The notes under the pieces are model-generated. The model saw nothing but the letters and a program-made list of their open reading frames with translations, did not search any database and had not been told where the DNA came from. The position numbers and the translations under genes are program-made. A stretch of 64,000 bases of DNA from NCBI GenBank assembly GCA_951640195.1, contig OX621165.1, positions 1 to 64,000 of the forward strand, given 5' to 3'. Below are positions 23,340 through 34,229 of this stretch, in pieces. Source of the stretch: Porpolomopsis calyptriformis. Its lineage: Eukaryota > Basidiomycota > Agaricomycetes > Agaricales > Hygrophoraceae. Position 1 is the stretch's first letter; the number at the start of each line of letters is the position of its first letter.

Positions 23340-24253
23340 ACGTGACACACATTTTTTTTTTTTTTTTTTGATTTCAGCATTTATATACCGCAACAAGCAA
23401 GCGTACGTGCTAAGACGTGGTGGCTGGTTATCTATGACCAGCCCTGCTACTTTGTTTATATACATATGAGGGGGTCAATCCCTGGGGCTTTGGGTGACGC
23501 AGTGAGTCTCGTGATTTGTGGGTTGAGTTGGGTGTTTTCTTATTGTGCTGGAGTTGCACCGTTTTCGGCATTTGGGGGTGTGGCCATAGGTTGGCCTTCC
23601 TGGGCTAGGTTGCCCTCGGTTGTGTCGTCATCCTGTTGGACTGGGACTGTGGGTTCTTCATCGAACGTGGGGGATTTGGGTTTGGCATAGGGTCTGCCTG
23701 TCTTGGTGAACGCTCCAGGTTTGAGTATGAACGATCTCTGGCAGTGAGATATTTCTTGATGCTTTCCGGAGGAGGTTTTTGTGTTCGTCGTATTGCGGGC
23801 ACTCTTGTATTATGTGTTCTCGCGTTTGTAACCCGTCTAAAGGGTCCCTTGTGGGCACCCTGAGTGCAGTAAGGCAATGCTTCTTGACGTGTGTGGCCCT
23901 CAGCGATGTAGCATCTCCCCTATAGGTGTACTACCTGGACCAGGTCGACATAAGTCTCCCTAATTGGTGTGGCAAAGAAACCAGCGGTCCAAAGACCTCC
24001 CAGCTAGGTACAGTCCAATAGCAGAGTTGGTCATTACGACCTCCCTAAAGGGTACAGGTGGGGATCACACCCAGCTGCACACACACACGGACACTAACCA
24101 CTGCACCGACGTGGTAACAACATGGATGGGTACGCTCTGCCTTTCTCAGAGACCCACCGGCGATGGATTTTGACCTCTCGAGCCCAACCAGGGATTTTCT
24201 CCCTAGTTGGCTACGGCCCAGTGAATGACTCCAGGGCAACGTGACACACATTT
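23340..24253 (-). mobile_element. 5'-truncated non-LTR retrotransposon (LINE) with 15-bp target duplication
   Basis: ACGTGACACACATTT flanks the element at 23340-23354 and 24239-24253. A poly-T run follows the left copy, so the element lies on the minus strand with its poly-A tail to the left. The minus strand near 23790-23850 encodes TREHIIQECPQYDEH, a motif from the C-terminal part of fungal LINE ORF2 proteins; the rest is broken by stops. Host sequence before insertion would read ..ATGTGTCACGTGAGTCT.., so it landed at a donor-like site upstream of the TET/JBP-like gene. Confidence 0.88.
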
Positions 24254-24743
24254 CTGTAGAAAGGCTGTAGAAAGGAATGTTTCGATTAACGTTCCCTTCT
24301 TTCTTTGCCTCCAGTCACAGTTCAGTTCCAGTTCAGTTAATCAGTATCAATGACTTGGCCTACTAAGCTGCAGTAGCCGAGAATACTATCCAAATACATG
24401 ACGGGAGGGGAGAAAGATTGAGAAGGAGCAGGCAAGGCGAGGATCAGAGTCAACGGCGGGAATGAGGATGGGTGTGGGCGAATAGGCAGGGCCTAATACT
24501 GTATTGCGAACAACATACCACCGATATATAAATACTAGATTTTGACCAATAAATGCTGGCCTCTGCCACACTGAACTTGGAAGAAGCTTGTAAAAGATGA
24601 TGCTCAGACTTGCAACAAAGGAAGGTCTTATCTGTTGATCACACAGAGGATACTATCGAACACTGCCCCATGCTCAGGAGGCAACTTGTATCAAAGGAAG
24701 ATGTGGTACAATATAGTCGTATACATGGGCAGGTCCACACCAC
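24254..24743. other. Upstream region of the TET/JBP-like gene and 3' flank of the CHAT-like gene
   Basis: A minus-strand TATATATC stretch near 24523-24533 and an ATG near 24398 (MYLDSILGYC) could mark the original 5' end of the dioxygenase gene. No long coding exon is seen. Confidence 0.3.
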
Positions 24744-27700
24744 TCATGTTGATTGGGTTTCGCCCACCTTCTTCCTTCCACCTTCCTTCCACTTAGCGTG
24801 TGCCCAGGCGTCAGGTGGCACAGGGAACGGCAAAATACAGTACTTGTATGGCCGCAAGTGCTTTTTGTCACAGTCCTGTACAAAGTTAGGTCGACGAACC
24901 TTCTGCACACGCGACTTGCAGAATCCACATGAAAGGCGGCACCAATCGCCCTTCTTATCAAGCATGCTTGACGTTACAAAACAGCCCACACCACATGTCG
25001 GACATGCCGGAGGATCCAATCCCCATGGGCAGTCCTCGTTGGAGAGCGCGAATTGCGTGACGGAAATGTCACCTCCTGATTCCGATTCCGATCCCTTCCA
25101 TGCACGAATGAGCAGGACGGGTGTGTGTGAGAGGATGTCTACTCGGTCAAATGACCGATGCAGCGCTTCCTCCACATCCTGCATGTTCTTCTCTTGCTGA
25201 AGGAATGCCAGCTCAACGAATAACGGCAATGCAGATGTGACTTTGATAGGCGATAACACCTTTGCGGAGAATCCAATGACCCAAGTGAAGATATTACTAG
25301 AAGGAGGGATAAAACGGTTTATTGATTGTTGGGCAGAAGTCGCAAAGGGGAAGGGGAAGAGGGAAATCCTGCATACCTTTCAACCAGGGACTTCCACGAC
25401 TGTAGACTTCCCTCGTGGTGAAATGTGTGCCCACAGCACAGGGCAATCAAGCCCTTGATTGATGGGTTCTGCATAAACACGGGATCGTATGCATCCTGCA
25501 TAGTAGCGCGTAGAATCTGGGGAAACCGGTTCCGGTTCAGTTCCAGTTCGACGATAGCATCTTCTTATGAAGTCCTCCAACAACTACTTACTTCGGTGAT
25601 GTGGGCGTGGCGGTTGGTTTTGGCCCCTGGGAATGCGTAGACTAACTCCCCCGTTTGAACTGTAGTATGGCCTTCAAGGACGACAAGGACTGCTGAGTTC
25701 GGGAATCGCTTTATCCACTCCACCGCTTGTGAGCGCAATGCTTTGAGAGTGCGTCCATTATTCAAGTAAACGTATATAGTCTGGAGCTGTTTATAGAATA
25801 CCATAAGCCTAAATCACTCGGTCATTCGAGGAAACGTCCCTCACCTGGTCATCCTGCTCGTGCTTGTAAAAGTCTTTCAATCGCCCTGCGATATTCGGGG
25901 CGGTTAGTGTCTCTTTGACCATTCTTGCCTCACATGTGTATATGTGGATGTAGAGGAGGGGGGTTATAACCCTCCCCCCGTGGAAGAATGATTTTATTCG
26001 TGAGTTGATTGTATACTGAAGAAGGAAAATCAGTGGTGTTGTCTTGCATGAAGTAGATCCAAACCTTGGGAAGTATTTTTTTGAGGCGACAATGCCTCAG
26101 GCAGTACCATGGAGTTCCCTCAGGAACATCCCACTGGACACACGCAGTCGAGTCCGAGGAAACACACAGCATGACACCACACCCTGGTTCACTGCATACC
26201 ACAAATGACCCACCATCACTACAATATTGGCAAAACTATCCAAAACATGCAGCATATTAGCGGGACTCGTAATAAATTATTTTTCCTCCCATCTTCTTAC
26301 CATCTTTGCCGACCCCTTGCCTTGTGCTTCATCATCATCTTGAGATGATGATGCCGTTTCCGACGTCAGTTTATCCATGTTCTCCAATGAATGGAGAAAG
26401 TCTTCGCCAGGGTTTCCTGGCAGTGCATCCGTGATGCAGGTTGACGTGTGAAACCCATAGCGCCGTCGCTTCACTGCACGGCCACCTGCAGCAGCCTTCC
26501 TCTTCCTCTTCTCGGGCACACGGTTGGAAGTCTGTTTTTTCGTCGCTCCACTTGACGAACTCCTCCTCTCTGCACCCACATGCTTCGCATTGGGTTGAGA
26601 TGGTGGATCCAGGGAGGGGGAGGATGCAGGCAACGGATGGTTGTTGATTGAAGATGATGCTGTGAGCATCGGATCAATGCCGAAGTTTTCATCCTGAAGT
26701 GGAGGTGATGTTGGCTTGCCTCCGCTCGAGCTGGTTGCTTTGTTTAAAAAGAGTGTGTAATGTCAACAACTGTTCATCAAAGAAACAATGTAGGATGATG
26801 TACATGGAATGTTTGCCAAGTCACCGAGGTCGAAATTGAACTCGGGCTGGTTCTCTGCTATACTGCCGCGCATCACAGCAGCAGGTTGATTAGCTGTATC
26901 CTTGGCTGGGGCGGCAGGGTTGGCAGGGGCGGCAGGTGTCGCAGGGGCGGTGGATTTGGCTGGGGGGGCGGATTTAGCTGGGGGGGCGGATTTGGCTGGG
27001 GGGGCGGATTTGGCTGGGGCAGCAGGGTTGGCGGTGGCGGCGGGTTTGGCTGGGGCAGTGGTTTGGGCTGGGGCGGCGGGTTTGGCAGGGGCGGTGGATT
27101 TGGCAGGGGCAGTGGGGTTGACAGTGGCGGATTTGGCTGGGGCAGCAGGGTTGGCGGTGGCGGCGGTTTTAGCTGGGGCGGTGGTTTGGGCTCGGGCGGC
27201 GGTTTTAGCTGGGGCGGTGGTTTGGGCTCGGGCGGCGGGTTTGGCAGGGGCGGTGGGTTTGGATGCAGGAATGGGCTGGGCTGGGGCGGTGGCTTGGTTG
27301 CCGGTATTTTCAAATGTTGCGAGCGTTAGTTTGTTTCCGACTTGCACCTGTTCCAATGCTGCCAACAATGGCTCTAGACTACCACAGAATGTGGGTCATT
27401 ATGCTATGCCACAGATCAGATCCAATACATACCTGTGTGAGTCGGCCTTGTCTTTCGTGAGATCGATGGGCCGAGATGTGGAGGTAGATGGAGATGGAGC
27501 CGACTGGTGGGTCTGTTCACCTACTTGGCGCTCTTGGCCAGGATCGGAAGGAGGCTGGGTGGCTTGGGTAAGGGGTGGTTGGTGGATGAGGGCATTTGGC
27601 TGCGTGCTAGTTGGTGATGATATGTTAATAAAGAGACATAAAGATATGTTTGTTTGTTTGTTCATACTCTATGCCGCGTGCAGAAATTTTGGGAGAAGGT

Positions 27701-27894
27701 GAGATGTTCAGGAAATCGTTGGGATTCCAACCACCTTCATTGGGTTCAGGGGTATAGCGTGGTGAAGGTTGATTGGTTGTGTGGCCTTGGGTCGGGGAGA
27801 TATTCATCGGAGAGGGTGGGTTGCCTTGGGAGGAATCACTATCAGAGTAATCATCCCCATGAAAGTTGCTAGTCGCTGATTGTGTATGGGGCAT
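24744..27894 (-). CDS. Multi-exon protein: low-complexity N-terminus, Cys-rich finger, CHAT/caspase-like core
   Basis: Not a named family. ATG 27894 starts MPHTQSATSNFHGDD. Domains in order: a Ser/Pro/Gln-rich region (27450-27894); a Pro/Ala/Lys repeat of AAPAK/PPAKS units (26870-27300); a basic stretch KRKRKAAAGGRAVKRRR, a likely nuclear signal; a Cys cluster CSEPGCGVMLC...CVQW...WYCLRHC (about 26090-26200); then a core with SAVLVVLEGHTTVQTGEL, KGLIALCCGHTFHHEGS, TWVIGFSAKVLSP, LPLFVELAFLQQEK and DVEEALHRSF. The EGH and LCCGH pair, with the following strand/helix order, looks like a caspase-fold CHAT domain (inference). The tail has CPTCGVGC and CRLSCGFCKSR. Introns are short. The gene is divergent from the Ulp1-type gene. 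Copy 2 lacks it. Several exon edges are provisional. Confidence 0.6.
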
Positions 27895-27951
27895 TGCAGC
27901 TAATCGTGTATGAAAAGTCTGTTGTAACGGCGCTAAGGAAAAAGAGACTCA

Positions 27952-28132
27952 CGTGATTTGATTTTTTTTTTTTTTTTTTGAATTCAGCAAATGTATGCGC
28001 TAAGATGCACTAGTTAGTTCTATATTACTATACACAACCAACTCTGCAACTTTGTTCGCAGCCTTATAAGTGGGTTGTCCCAGGGCTTTGGCTCACGCAG
28101 TGAGTTTCATGAGTTGTGTCGTGATTTGATTT
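27952..28132 (-). mobile_element. Very short 5'-truncated LINE fragment with 13-bp target duplication
   Basis: CGTGATTTGATTT occurs at 27952-27964 and 28120-28132. About 155 bp between them begins with a poly-T run and is related to the left end of the LINE at 23340 (TTTGA.TTCAGCA, GGGCTTTGG, ACGCAGTGAGT). It lies in the promoter interval between the CHAT-like and Ulp1-type genes. As in the other insertion, the empty site reads TCACGTGAGTCT on the minus strand. Confidence 0.85.
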
Positions 28133-28302
28133 AATCGACAGGCAAACGAAGGCTGCAAGAAGTGAAGTAAAGTGAACTGGTGGCTAGTCCTATAAGGATT
28201 TCTAGGAAACCCCGAAGCCTCACATAGAGTCGCTTTGTGAGGTGAGTGTTTATGTGTGGGTTCCGTTAGTGTACGCGAATCAACTTAAGCTGGAATTAAG
28301 GA

Positions 28303-29910
28303 ATGGCTGAAGTTTTCGCCAACGATGAAAGCCTCTGGAATCAGTCGACAACCCCCCCCGTTAGCAAGTTCACTAAATGGACCTTTGGACGTAATTTCAT
28401 CTGGATAGGCACGATATGCTGCGAATTGCATGATGATGGCCTCCCAGCATTCGAGCTTGCGCTCTTTGATGCGCACTACATGTATTGGCATACAAGTGCT
28501 ACTGGCCAGTACAGCCATAACTACAACTACCACACTCGGTTGCGTGCTGCCATAGAGGACTACTTCAAGGGGGTGAAGGGGCATAATTTGCGCTCGCCTG
28601 AAGTCCTCACCCCATGGCTATGGCGAACATTCTGTGGATGCACCCATATCCCAGAGGGCCGCAATGACTTTATGGAACTCATTAAGAGATATGGTGCCTG
28701 GAAGGATGAAGGCATGCCTGCACCCTCTCTGGACGGTGAGTGTAATGAGATATTTATTCACGCTTCGATTTTAATTTTAATTGACACGCAGAGTGGGAAA
28801 GGGCTTTAAAAACCCCCAGTGTCCAGCTTTATCTGCCCAGGTGGCTAGAAATTTCAAAAGACCACCTAGGCTTCCCAGAGAAAAAGACAAGACTTTACGC
28901 CTGGCAATTCCATGTGTTTTTGCGAGCATGCCCAAGCAGTACTACTGCAGCTGGTAAGACATTGCGTTTTCTCTGCTTGTTGAAGACTAACTATTTGGTG
29001 TAAAAGAGGCAAACAAACCATTGAAATTTGTCGACACCCCGATCTATGCCTTTTTCTCCAAGGAAGAGCGTTCCACGATGCCTTGGATACGTCTGCTTGC
29101 AGACCCATCCTTGGTATGCCCACGCTCCACCTCCCTCGTTGACCACAAAGCTCTACAAAAGCTTAACCCAGGCGCCGAATTGGATGACTCTATCCTAGGC
29201 TCATACATCGATCTCTGTCGGGCTCAGAATAAGGATAAAGAAGTAAAACTGATATCGACATATTTCTGGCCTCAGGTATCAAACCTAGACCACAAGGATT
29301 ATGGTGGCGCAACAAGGTTGCTCTCTGCAGAGTTGGTAAGCCCTTTTCCCAAACGTTTCCTTCCTTCCATCGATCTGACAGGTTACCAAGAATGGCCAAA
29401 AGGTCAAACGTGGATGGTATGCAGCTGCTTTGTCCTCCATCAACGAGACGTTGGAAACCTTGAAGTCCCTTTATATCCCCGTAAACCAAAACCAAAATCA
29501 CTGGCTGCTGCTGAGGATGAACTTCACGGATCGACGCTGGGAGTTCTATGATAGTATGACTGCATGCGGAAATGCGAAGACCCGGGCAGGCATTATTAAA
29601 GTGAGATTTTCAAGCCACAGAGTTCCTGATTAAATGCTGACAGGTGTCGAAAAAGGCTGTCAGCGATTATCTCACCACTGAGGTGAATTATAATCTCTCT
29701 GGGTGGAATTGCGAAACAGATATGTCTGTGCCGCAACAAAAAGGGTCCACAGATTGCGGGGTGTATACCTGTCAATATCTCAAGTGGCTGGTCAACGGTA
29801 TGGCTATACCTTCAGTTTTGGAAGAGGCTGATGTTGCTGATTTTCGGAATATGATGATCATGGAGCTGGTTTCTGGGAAGCTTAGGATTGGCGATCGCAA
29901 GGAATCTTAA
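28303..29910 (+). CDS. Ulp1-type cysteine protease (C48, SUMO-protease-like)
   Basis: C48 proteases cleave SUMO or related ubiquitin-like tags. Five exons (28303-28735, 28792-28953, 29007-29335, 29382-29600, 29644-29910) join cleanly to 469 residues. The catalytic set is complete: His348 in NQNHWLLL, Asp365 in WEFYDSM, Gln412/413 and Cys419 in QQKGSTDCGVYTCQY. The N-terminal 300 residues (FAELAL-like blocks, LPRWLEISKDHLGFPEKK) are not a known domain. Relatives are common in fungal mobile DNA as well as cellular genes. It ends 134 bp from the convergent AT-hook gene. Its start is divergent from the CHAT-like gene, with a LINE fragment in between. An upstream exon is possible. Confidence 0.85.
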
Positions 29911-30044
29911 TATACACTCACTGTACTATTCACCTGGTTTTTGTCTGAAGATGGGGTAGCTTTATTAGCTGTAATAGCATTCAGCATTCGTTCAGCATTC
30001 GTTCATTCAGCCATTCTATTCATTTGTGCATCGCAACCTTGTCT

Positions 30045-32051
30045 TCATTTCATCATTTCCTCAACATACTTATGAAAGTTGTGCATGGCACCTTTGGCAA
30101 TGAGGGCGTGTATGCCTTTGAACGTTCTCTTCATGAAAACCAACTCGTCGTTGTCCTCAAACATAGTGAAATTTGCCAAGTCTTGTCGCTTTTTCCACTC
30201 CATCACCAGATTCTTGATCTAGTCAGAAAAATGGATGGATGCAATACCCCCATATTCGACAGAAAGACATACCATGTCTACATCAAAGTGTGACAAATCG
30301 ACCCATATGCCTTTCTTGTTGTATCCTTTCGTTGCATCCGATAGATCAAGGAGGTGGGTTGCGAGGTCATCTGCATTACCGCTGAGTGGCTGAAGGAGCA
30401 ATTTCACCCAACGTGGGATGGGTTCTGGTTCTAGCTTATCGTGACCATCATCCACGACCTAGAAGAAAAAGGATGGCTACCGTCACCATCCATCTGGACT
30501 TGTACTCCGAATGACTCGAATGCAAGCCTGATACCCACCAGAGTGGTGTCTGTAGCGCGCCCCTTCCCCTTCGTATCCTAGGAGACATACATATAAGCAT
30601 ACACGAGGCACATGATGGGGAAAATACTATACCCTTTTCCTTTTCTCAACCTCTATTTCTGGATCCAGACCTACAAGCAGGCTTTCGGATAGATTTCGAT
30701 TTCGATTTTTCTGGACGAATTCTTGGATAAATCGCCATTGCTTCTGACTAGGTATGAAGAAGATAAGACCCACCTGCTGAGGGTGATTCACAGATGGTAT
30801 AGCTGAGGAGGGTATACGCCTTGCCAATGAGGGCTGCTTAGGGCGTCTTACCTGTACAAATCATTCAAATACAAACATAAAACTACAAACAAACCTGGAA
30901 GTCCTTGCCAGGAGAAGCAGGTAGTGACTTTGCTGAGACGCCTGCTTCTGCTTCTGGTTTTGTATTCGCTTGAATTCTCTGTGTATGGTGAATATGACGC
31001 CATTGAAAAATAACATAGTCGGTACCTTTCTCATGGCCTTTTTTCTGGGGACATCACCCCCCGTTAATGCAGGGAGGGTCTGAAAGAAATCCATAGGGCA
31101 AGATGCAACCCTCTCTCCACTCCTCAGAATCCGTGCTTTGGGGAAATCATTAGATAATTCAACATGCTTGTCCTTGCGTGGGCGTCCTCGCTTCCTTTTT
31201 GGAGCTCATGAAATTAATTGAATGATAAGTACTTAACAAGCTATCGAATTGACATCAGGATCACACACCTTCACCTTCACCCTCACCTTGATCGTTATCA
31301 TCTTGTTCATATTCGTGTTCGTGTTCATACCCAGGTCCAAGTTCAAGCTCAGGTACACGCTCAAGTTCCACGGAGGAGATCGCGACAGCCTCCAAACGAT
31401 TGGTGAACCCAAATAAGATGCAGTCTGCTTCGAAACCGTCAAGCCAGGTGGTGCAATTCGATCGGTCACTGAAAGGATCAACGGATTTTAGGACTTGGGG
31501 AAGCCAGTAGAATTCTTTGCTCTGCTTCCAGGATAAAAGGTCTGGGTATACAAGCATTTATTACTCAAGCCTAGCCTTGAAAATATCGATATCTTACCAT
31601 ACCACCAGTGTTGTCTGGAAGAATAATGGCTTCTAAGCTCGGCTTCGAATGCTTTGAGTTTTTTGGGCTGGTGGGCCTTCCCTAGCTCCAGTCGAACACA
31701 GAACCGATGAACGACATCAGGAATCCAAAGACTGCCAGACGCAGGCTTTTCTCTTTGCGCTTCCTTTATGATATACGTCCTAAGCATGTCATACCATACC
31801 ATCAACTTTCCAAGATGACTCCCTCCATCCTCTTTTTGAAATTGCAGCTGAAGCTGGCACAAGTCAATGACGGTGAATATTGGCCTCCACTTTATCGGGA
31901 GAGAACAAATATGTTGGGCCGCTTGGACTGACATGAGTCCATCCTGGGTGGTGTTTTTGATATAGCATCGTGAGGATAGCGGAACCGTGGCCTGCGGGAC
32001 CTTTCCAACAGGCCACCAGCTAGTTTCGAGAGCATGCAAATCAGTCTCCAT
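30045..32051 (-). CDS. AT-hook protein, otherwise unrecognised
   Basis: ATG 32051 (context AAAATCCATGG) starts METDLHALETSWWPVGK. The first exon ends RQHWWYG at a GTAAGA donor near 31600. The second (about 31545-31275) has an acidic EHEHEYEQDDNDQ stretch. The next begins APKRKRGRPRKDKHVE, a classic AT-hook that binds the minor groove of AT-rich DNA. Later exons give MDFFQTLPALTGG, SLARRIPSSAIPSV, FIPSQKQWRFIQEF, DTKGKGRATDTT, IPRWVKLLLQPL and KKGIWVDLSHFDVDM. The last exon (about 30218-30045) begins IKNLVMEWKKRQDLANF and ends YVEEMMK at the stop 30045-30047. Length is roughly 550 residues. Orientation is convergent with the Ulp1-type gene. No other domain was recognised; exon edges are approximate. 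Confidence 0.6.
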
Positions 32052-32279
32052 GGATTTTATCAAGAGATTTAGCAAGATGCACTAAAGTGATCGGGGCAAG
32101 TATGGTTTGTTTGTCGAGATTTATCAGCTACGCCTGCTATACTTCACTGCATATACCGTATTGAGTCGATGGAGCTGTAGATTGAGCTAAAAAGTAGAGG
32201 ACAACTGTGGAATAACACTGCGCCATTCGATCCTGATCCTGCCACCTTCTTCTACCTGCCCTTCTCCCTTGCGTTCACT

Positions 32280-32600
32280 TAGAGGCCTGGCTGAAATAAA
32301 TGCATTCCGTTTGAAGCAAAGGTTGGAGAGCAGTCTAACAGAGTTTCAGTGTACTCCTCTGAACCGAACCGCTCTGTTCCGAACAGAGTGTACTTGGTTA
32401 AAAGGTGGTGATACATTGTGGTGCAGTGAAGCTAAGAGGCAAGAACCAGGCCGACCGAAGGTGAATGGTAACATAGCGCTGTGTAGCACTGACTAACTGC
32501 ATGACGCATGCAGCGTTCGCTGACAGGACATGAACCTACCGCGGTCTGAGAATTAAGGGGCGAGAAAACCAAGCCAATCGACAGTGAGCGTGGGCAGAGC
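32280..32600 (-). repeat. Composite dispersed repeat with satellite half-monomers
   Basis: The reverse complement of 32280-32465 matches 18550-18735, and that of 32465-32600 matches the irregular satellite edge at about 18300-18456 (GTCGATTGGCTTGGTTTTCT, TTCATGTCCTGTCAGCGAAC). It lacks the hairpin insertion. It is present in both copies of the unit. Confidence 0.75.
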
Positions 32601-32638
32601 TCGTTTGCCACAAGCCACAATAATCGTGGCATCCACAC

Positions 32639-32646
32639 TATAAAAT
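32639..32646 (+). promoter_or_regulatory. TATA box of the F-box gene
   Basis: TATAAAAT lies 64 bp upstream of the ATG at 32710, followed by a pyrimidine-rich leader, typical of fungal promoters. Confidence 0.5.
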
Positions 32647-32709
32647 CCCCTCATTTTTTCTCGACCCCAATTCTCCACTTTCTCCCTAAGCCACCACCCA
32701 CCATCCATC

Positions 32710-33453
32710 ATGATCCTCCTTCCCCTAGAGCTGTGGTTCAAAATAATCTCCCACATTCAGGACAGGCCCAGGGATCTACTCGCACTATCCCTAGTGAATA
32801 GGGATGTTTCCTCCGCTGTGTTGCCCTCCCTGGCCCAATATGCCATCGTCAATCCATTGCCACAGCCGCGACACCCTATCCACCTTGTTGAGTTCACCGC
32901 CATTTCGGAGTGGGGCGGCGATTTGGTTCAGGAACATCTGGAGATGGCCGGGAGTAACCTGTGGGTCGCCAGGTTGGGATTCGATGCCTCCGGATGTCAG
33001 TGTTTTAGTTTATTCCTATATGTCTGGGCTTTATCACTAATCCCGCATAAAGATGACTGCCTAGAACTCGAGCGGTTAAGCTTTTCCCGCAACTTATACC
33101 TCAGGGAAGTTACCCTCTCTGGATTACGACTAAAAATGCCGGGTCACTACGACACAATCGATATCTCGAGAATATTTGCTGGATGTCTGATGAGTGCTTT
33201 GACCAAGTTCACTCTGGATCTTACACGGGCCAACCTGGATAACTGCGTCAACGTCAATTGGGCCCTCCTCGACGCATATCTTTCCTCGAGACCTTCCCTT
33301 CAATCTGTGCACATTTTAGGCCCTCTGTTTGTGATAGAGGTCAACGATATCATGCCACTAATTGGCACCAAGGGCATCCTTAGGGTGACATCCATGCCAA
33401 CCCTGCCGGAACCATCGGTACCATGGCCATCCCTATCGTGGGTGGGTATGTAA
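32710..33453 (+). CDS. F-box protein A
   Basis: A single exon of 247 codons. The N-terminal F-box (residues about 3-40) has LPLELWFKIISHI, DLLALSLVNRDVSSAVLPSL. Leucine-rich segments follow: LREVTLSGLRL, LTKFTLDLTRANLDN, SLQSVHILGPL. F-box proteins usually link substrates to SCF ubiquitin ligases through Skp1. It is a close paralog of F-box protein B on the opposite strand at 34230-35033, and the two form an inverted repeat. The C terminus (PWPSLSWVGM) is shorter than that of B. Confidence 0.75.
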   Translation: MILLPLELWFKIISHIQDRPRDLLALSLVNRDVSSAVLPSLAQYAIVNPLPQPRHPIHLVEFTAISEWGGDLVQEHLEMAGSNLWVARLGFDASGCQCFSLFLYVWALSLIPHKDDCLELERLSFSRNLYLREVTLSGLRLKMPGHYDTIDISRIFAGCLMSALTKFTLDLTRANLDNCVNVNWALLDAYLSSRPSLQSVHILGPLFVIEVNDIMPLIGTKGILRVTSMPTLPEPSVPWPSLSWVGM

Positions 33454-33876
33454 GCGAGGCAGGAAGAAGTTTTGAAGAAGGAAGGGTAGTGGAAGGGGGC
33501 AGGATACGGGTTGAATGGGAATGTGGTGACGTTATCCTGTAGCCATCTGTTGCAATGGATCGCGTATGATGACCCTGCCTGATACTGATGAGTCTGGATT
33601 GGAAGATATCGTCCTCTTGAGACGACCCAAGCCCAAGGCGGAGAACACAGAGAGAGATCGTTGTCATTGTTGCTGCATCTGTGTCTACTTTTTATATATA
33701 TACGACATCGAAGGGGTCTAACCTACAAAGCGAAGCGCTTTGTGATCCTTTGATAGCACGATATTACTGAGAAGAAAGATTGTTGGATTGCGCAGCGGCT
33801 GCAAGTAATATCGAACTGTTGCTTTTGTCACCCACGCAGATTCGCCCTGCCATTTCCCATCGGAGAGATCCCTAAA

Positions 33877-34010
33877 GCTAAATATGTAGCAACTCGTGCT
33901 GCAAAGGAAGCCTTATGGCTCCGCACCTTTATTGGTGAAGTATTTGGCCCAATCCCGTCTCAACTATCTTTTCAAACAACCAATCGGCTATCGTGCTATC
34001 AAAGGATCAC
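33877..34010 (+). mobile_element. Ty1/copia retrotransposon relic (RNase H fragment)
   Basis: The plus frame reads AKYVATRAAKEALWLRTFIG then EVFGPIPSQLSFQTTN. This is the end of a copia RNase H domain (family pattern AEY.A...A..EA.WLR.L..EL). No LTRs or other pol parts are seen. It sits in the spacer between the two F-box genes. Confidence 0.7.
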
Positions 34011-34229
34011 AAAGCCCTGACCCCTTTGATGTCGCATACATATAAAAAGTAGACACAGATGCAAATGTATGTAGTAACAATGACAACGATCTCTCTCTGT
34101 GTTCTCTGACTTCGGCTTGGGTAGTCTCAAGAGGACAATATCTTCCACTTCAGACTGGTCAGTATCAGCCAGGGTCATAACGGATCCATTTCAACAGATT
34201 GTTACAGGATAACATTGCCCCGTTCCTAT

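Larger units (their letters stand above)
13879..28677. other. 14.8-kb segment present in copy 1 only
   Basis: Copy 2 joins sequence equal to 13878 directly to sequence equal to 28678. The segment holds the higher-order satellite, the alpha-kinase, the TET/JBP-like dioxygenase, two LINE fragments, the CHAT-like gene and the 5' 373 bp of the Ulp1-type CDS. Its ends have no terminal inverted repeats or target duplication, only a GAA microhomology. This fits deletion rather than transposition. Confidence 0.9.

Noticed and set aside
23466..23863. Plus-strand frames inside the LINE as genes
   Set aside because: They are antisense to the recognised minus-strand LINE ORF2 remnant.
26873..27702. Long Gly/Ala-rich or Pro-rich frames on both strands
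   Set aside because: They are other-frame readings of the Pro/Ala/Lys repeat of the minus-strand CHAT-like gene; its flanking exons fix the true frame.
13879..28677. Segment as a transposon inserted into copy 1
   Set aside because: There are no terminal repeats or target duplication, and removing it would truncate a gene that is whole only when it is present.
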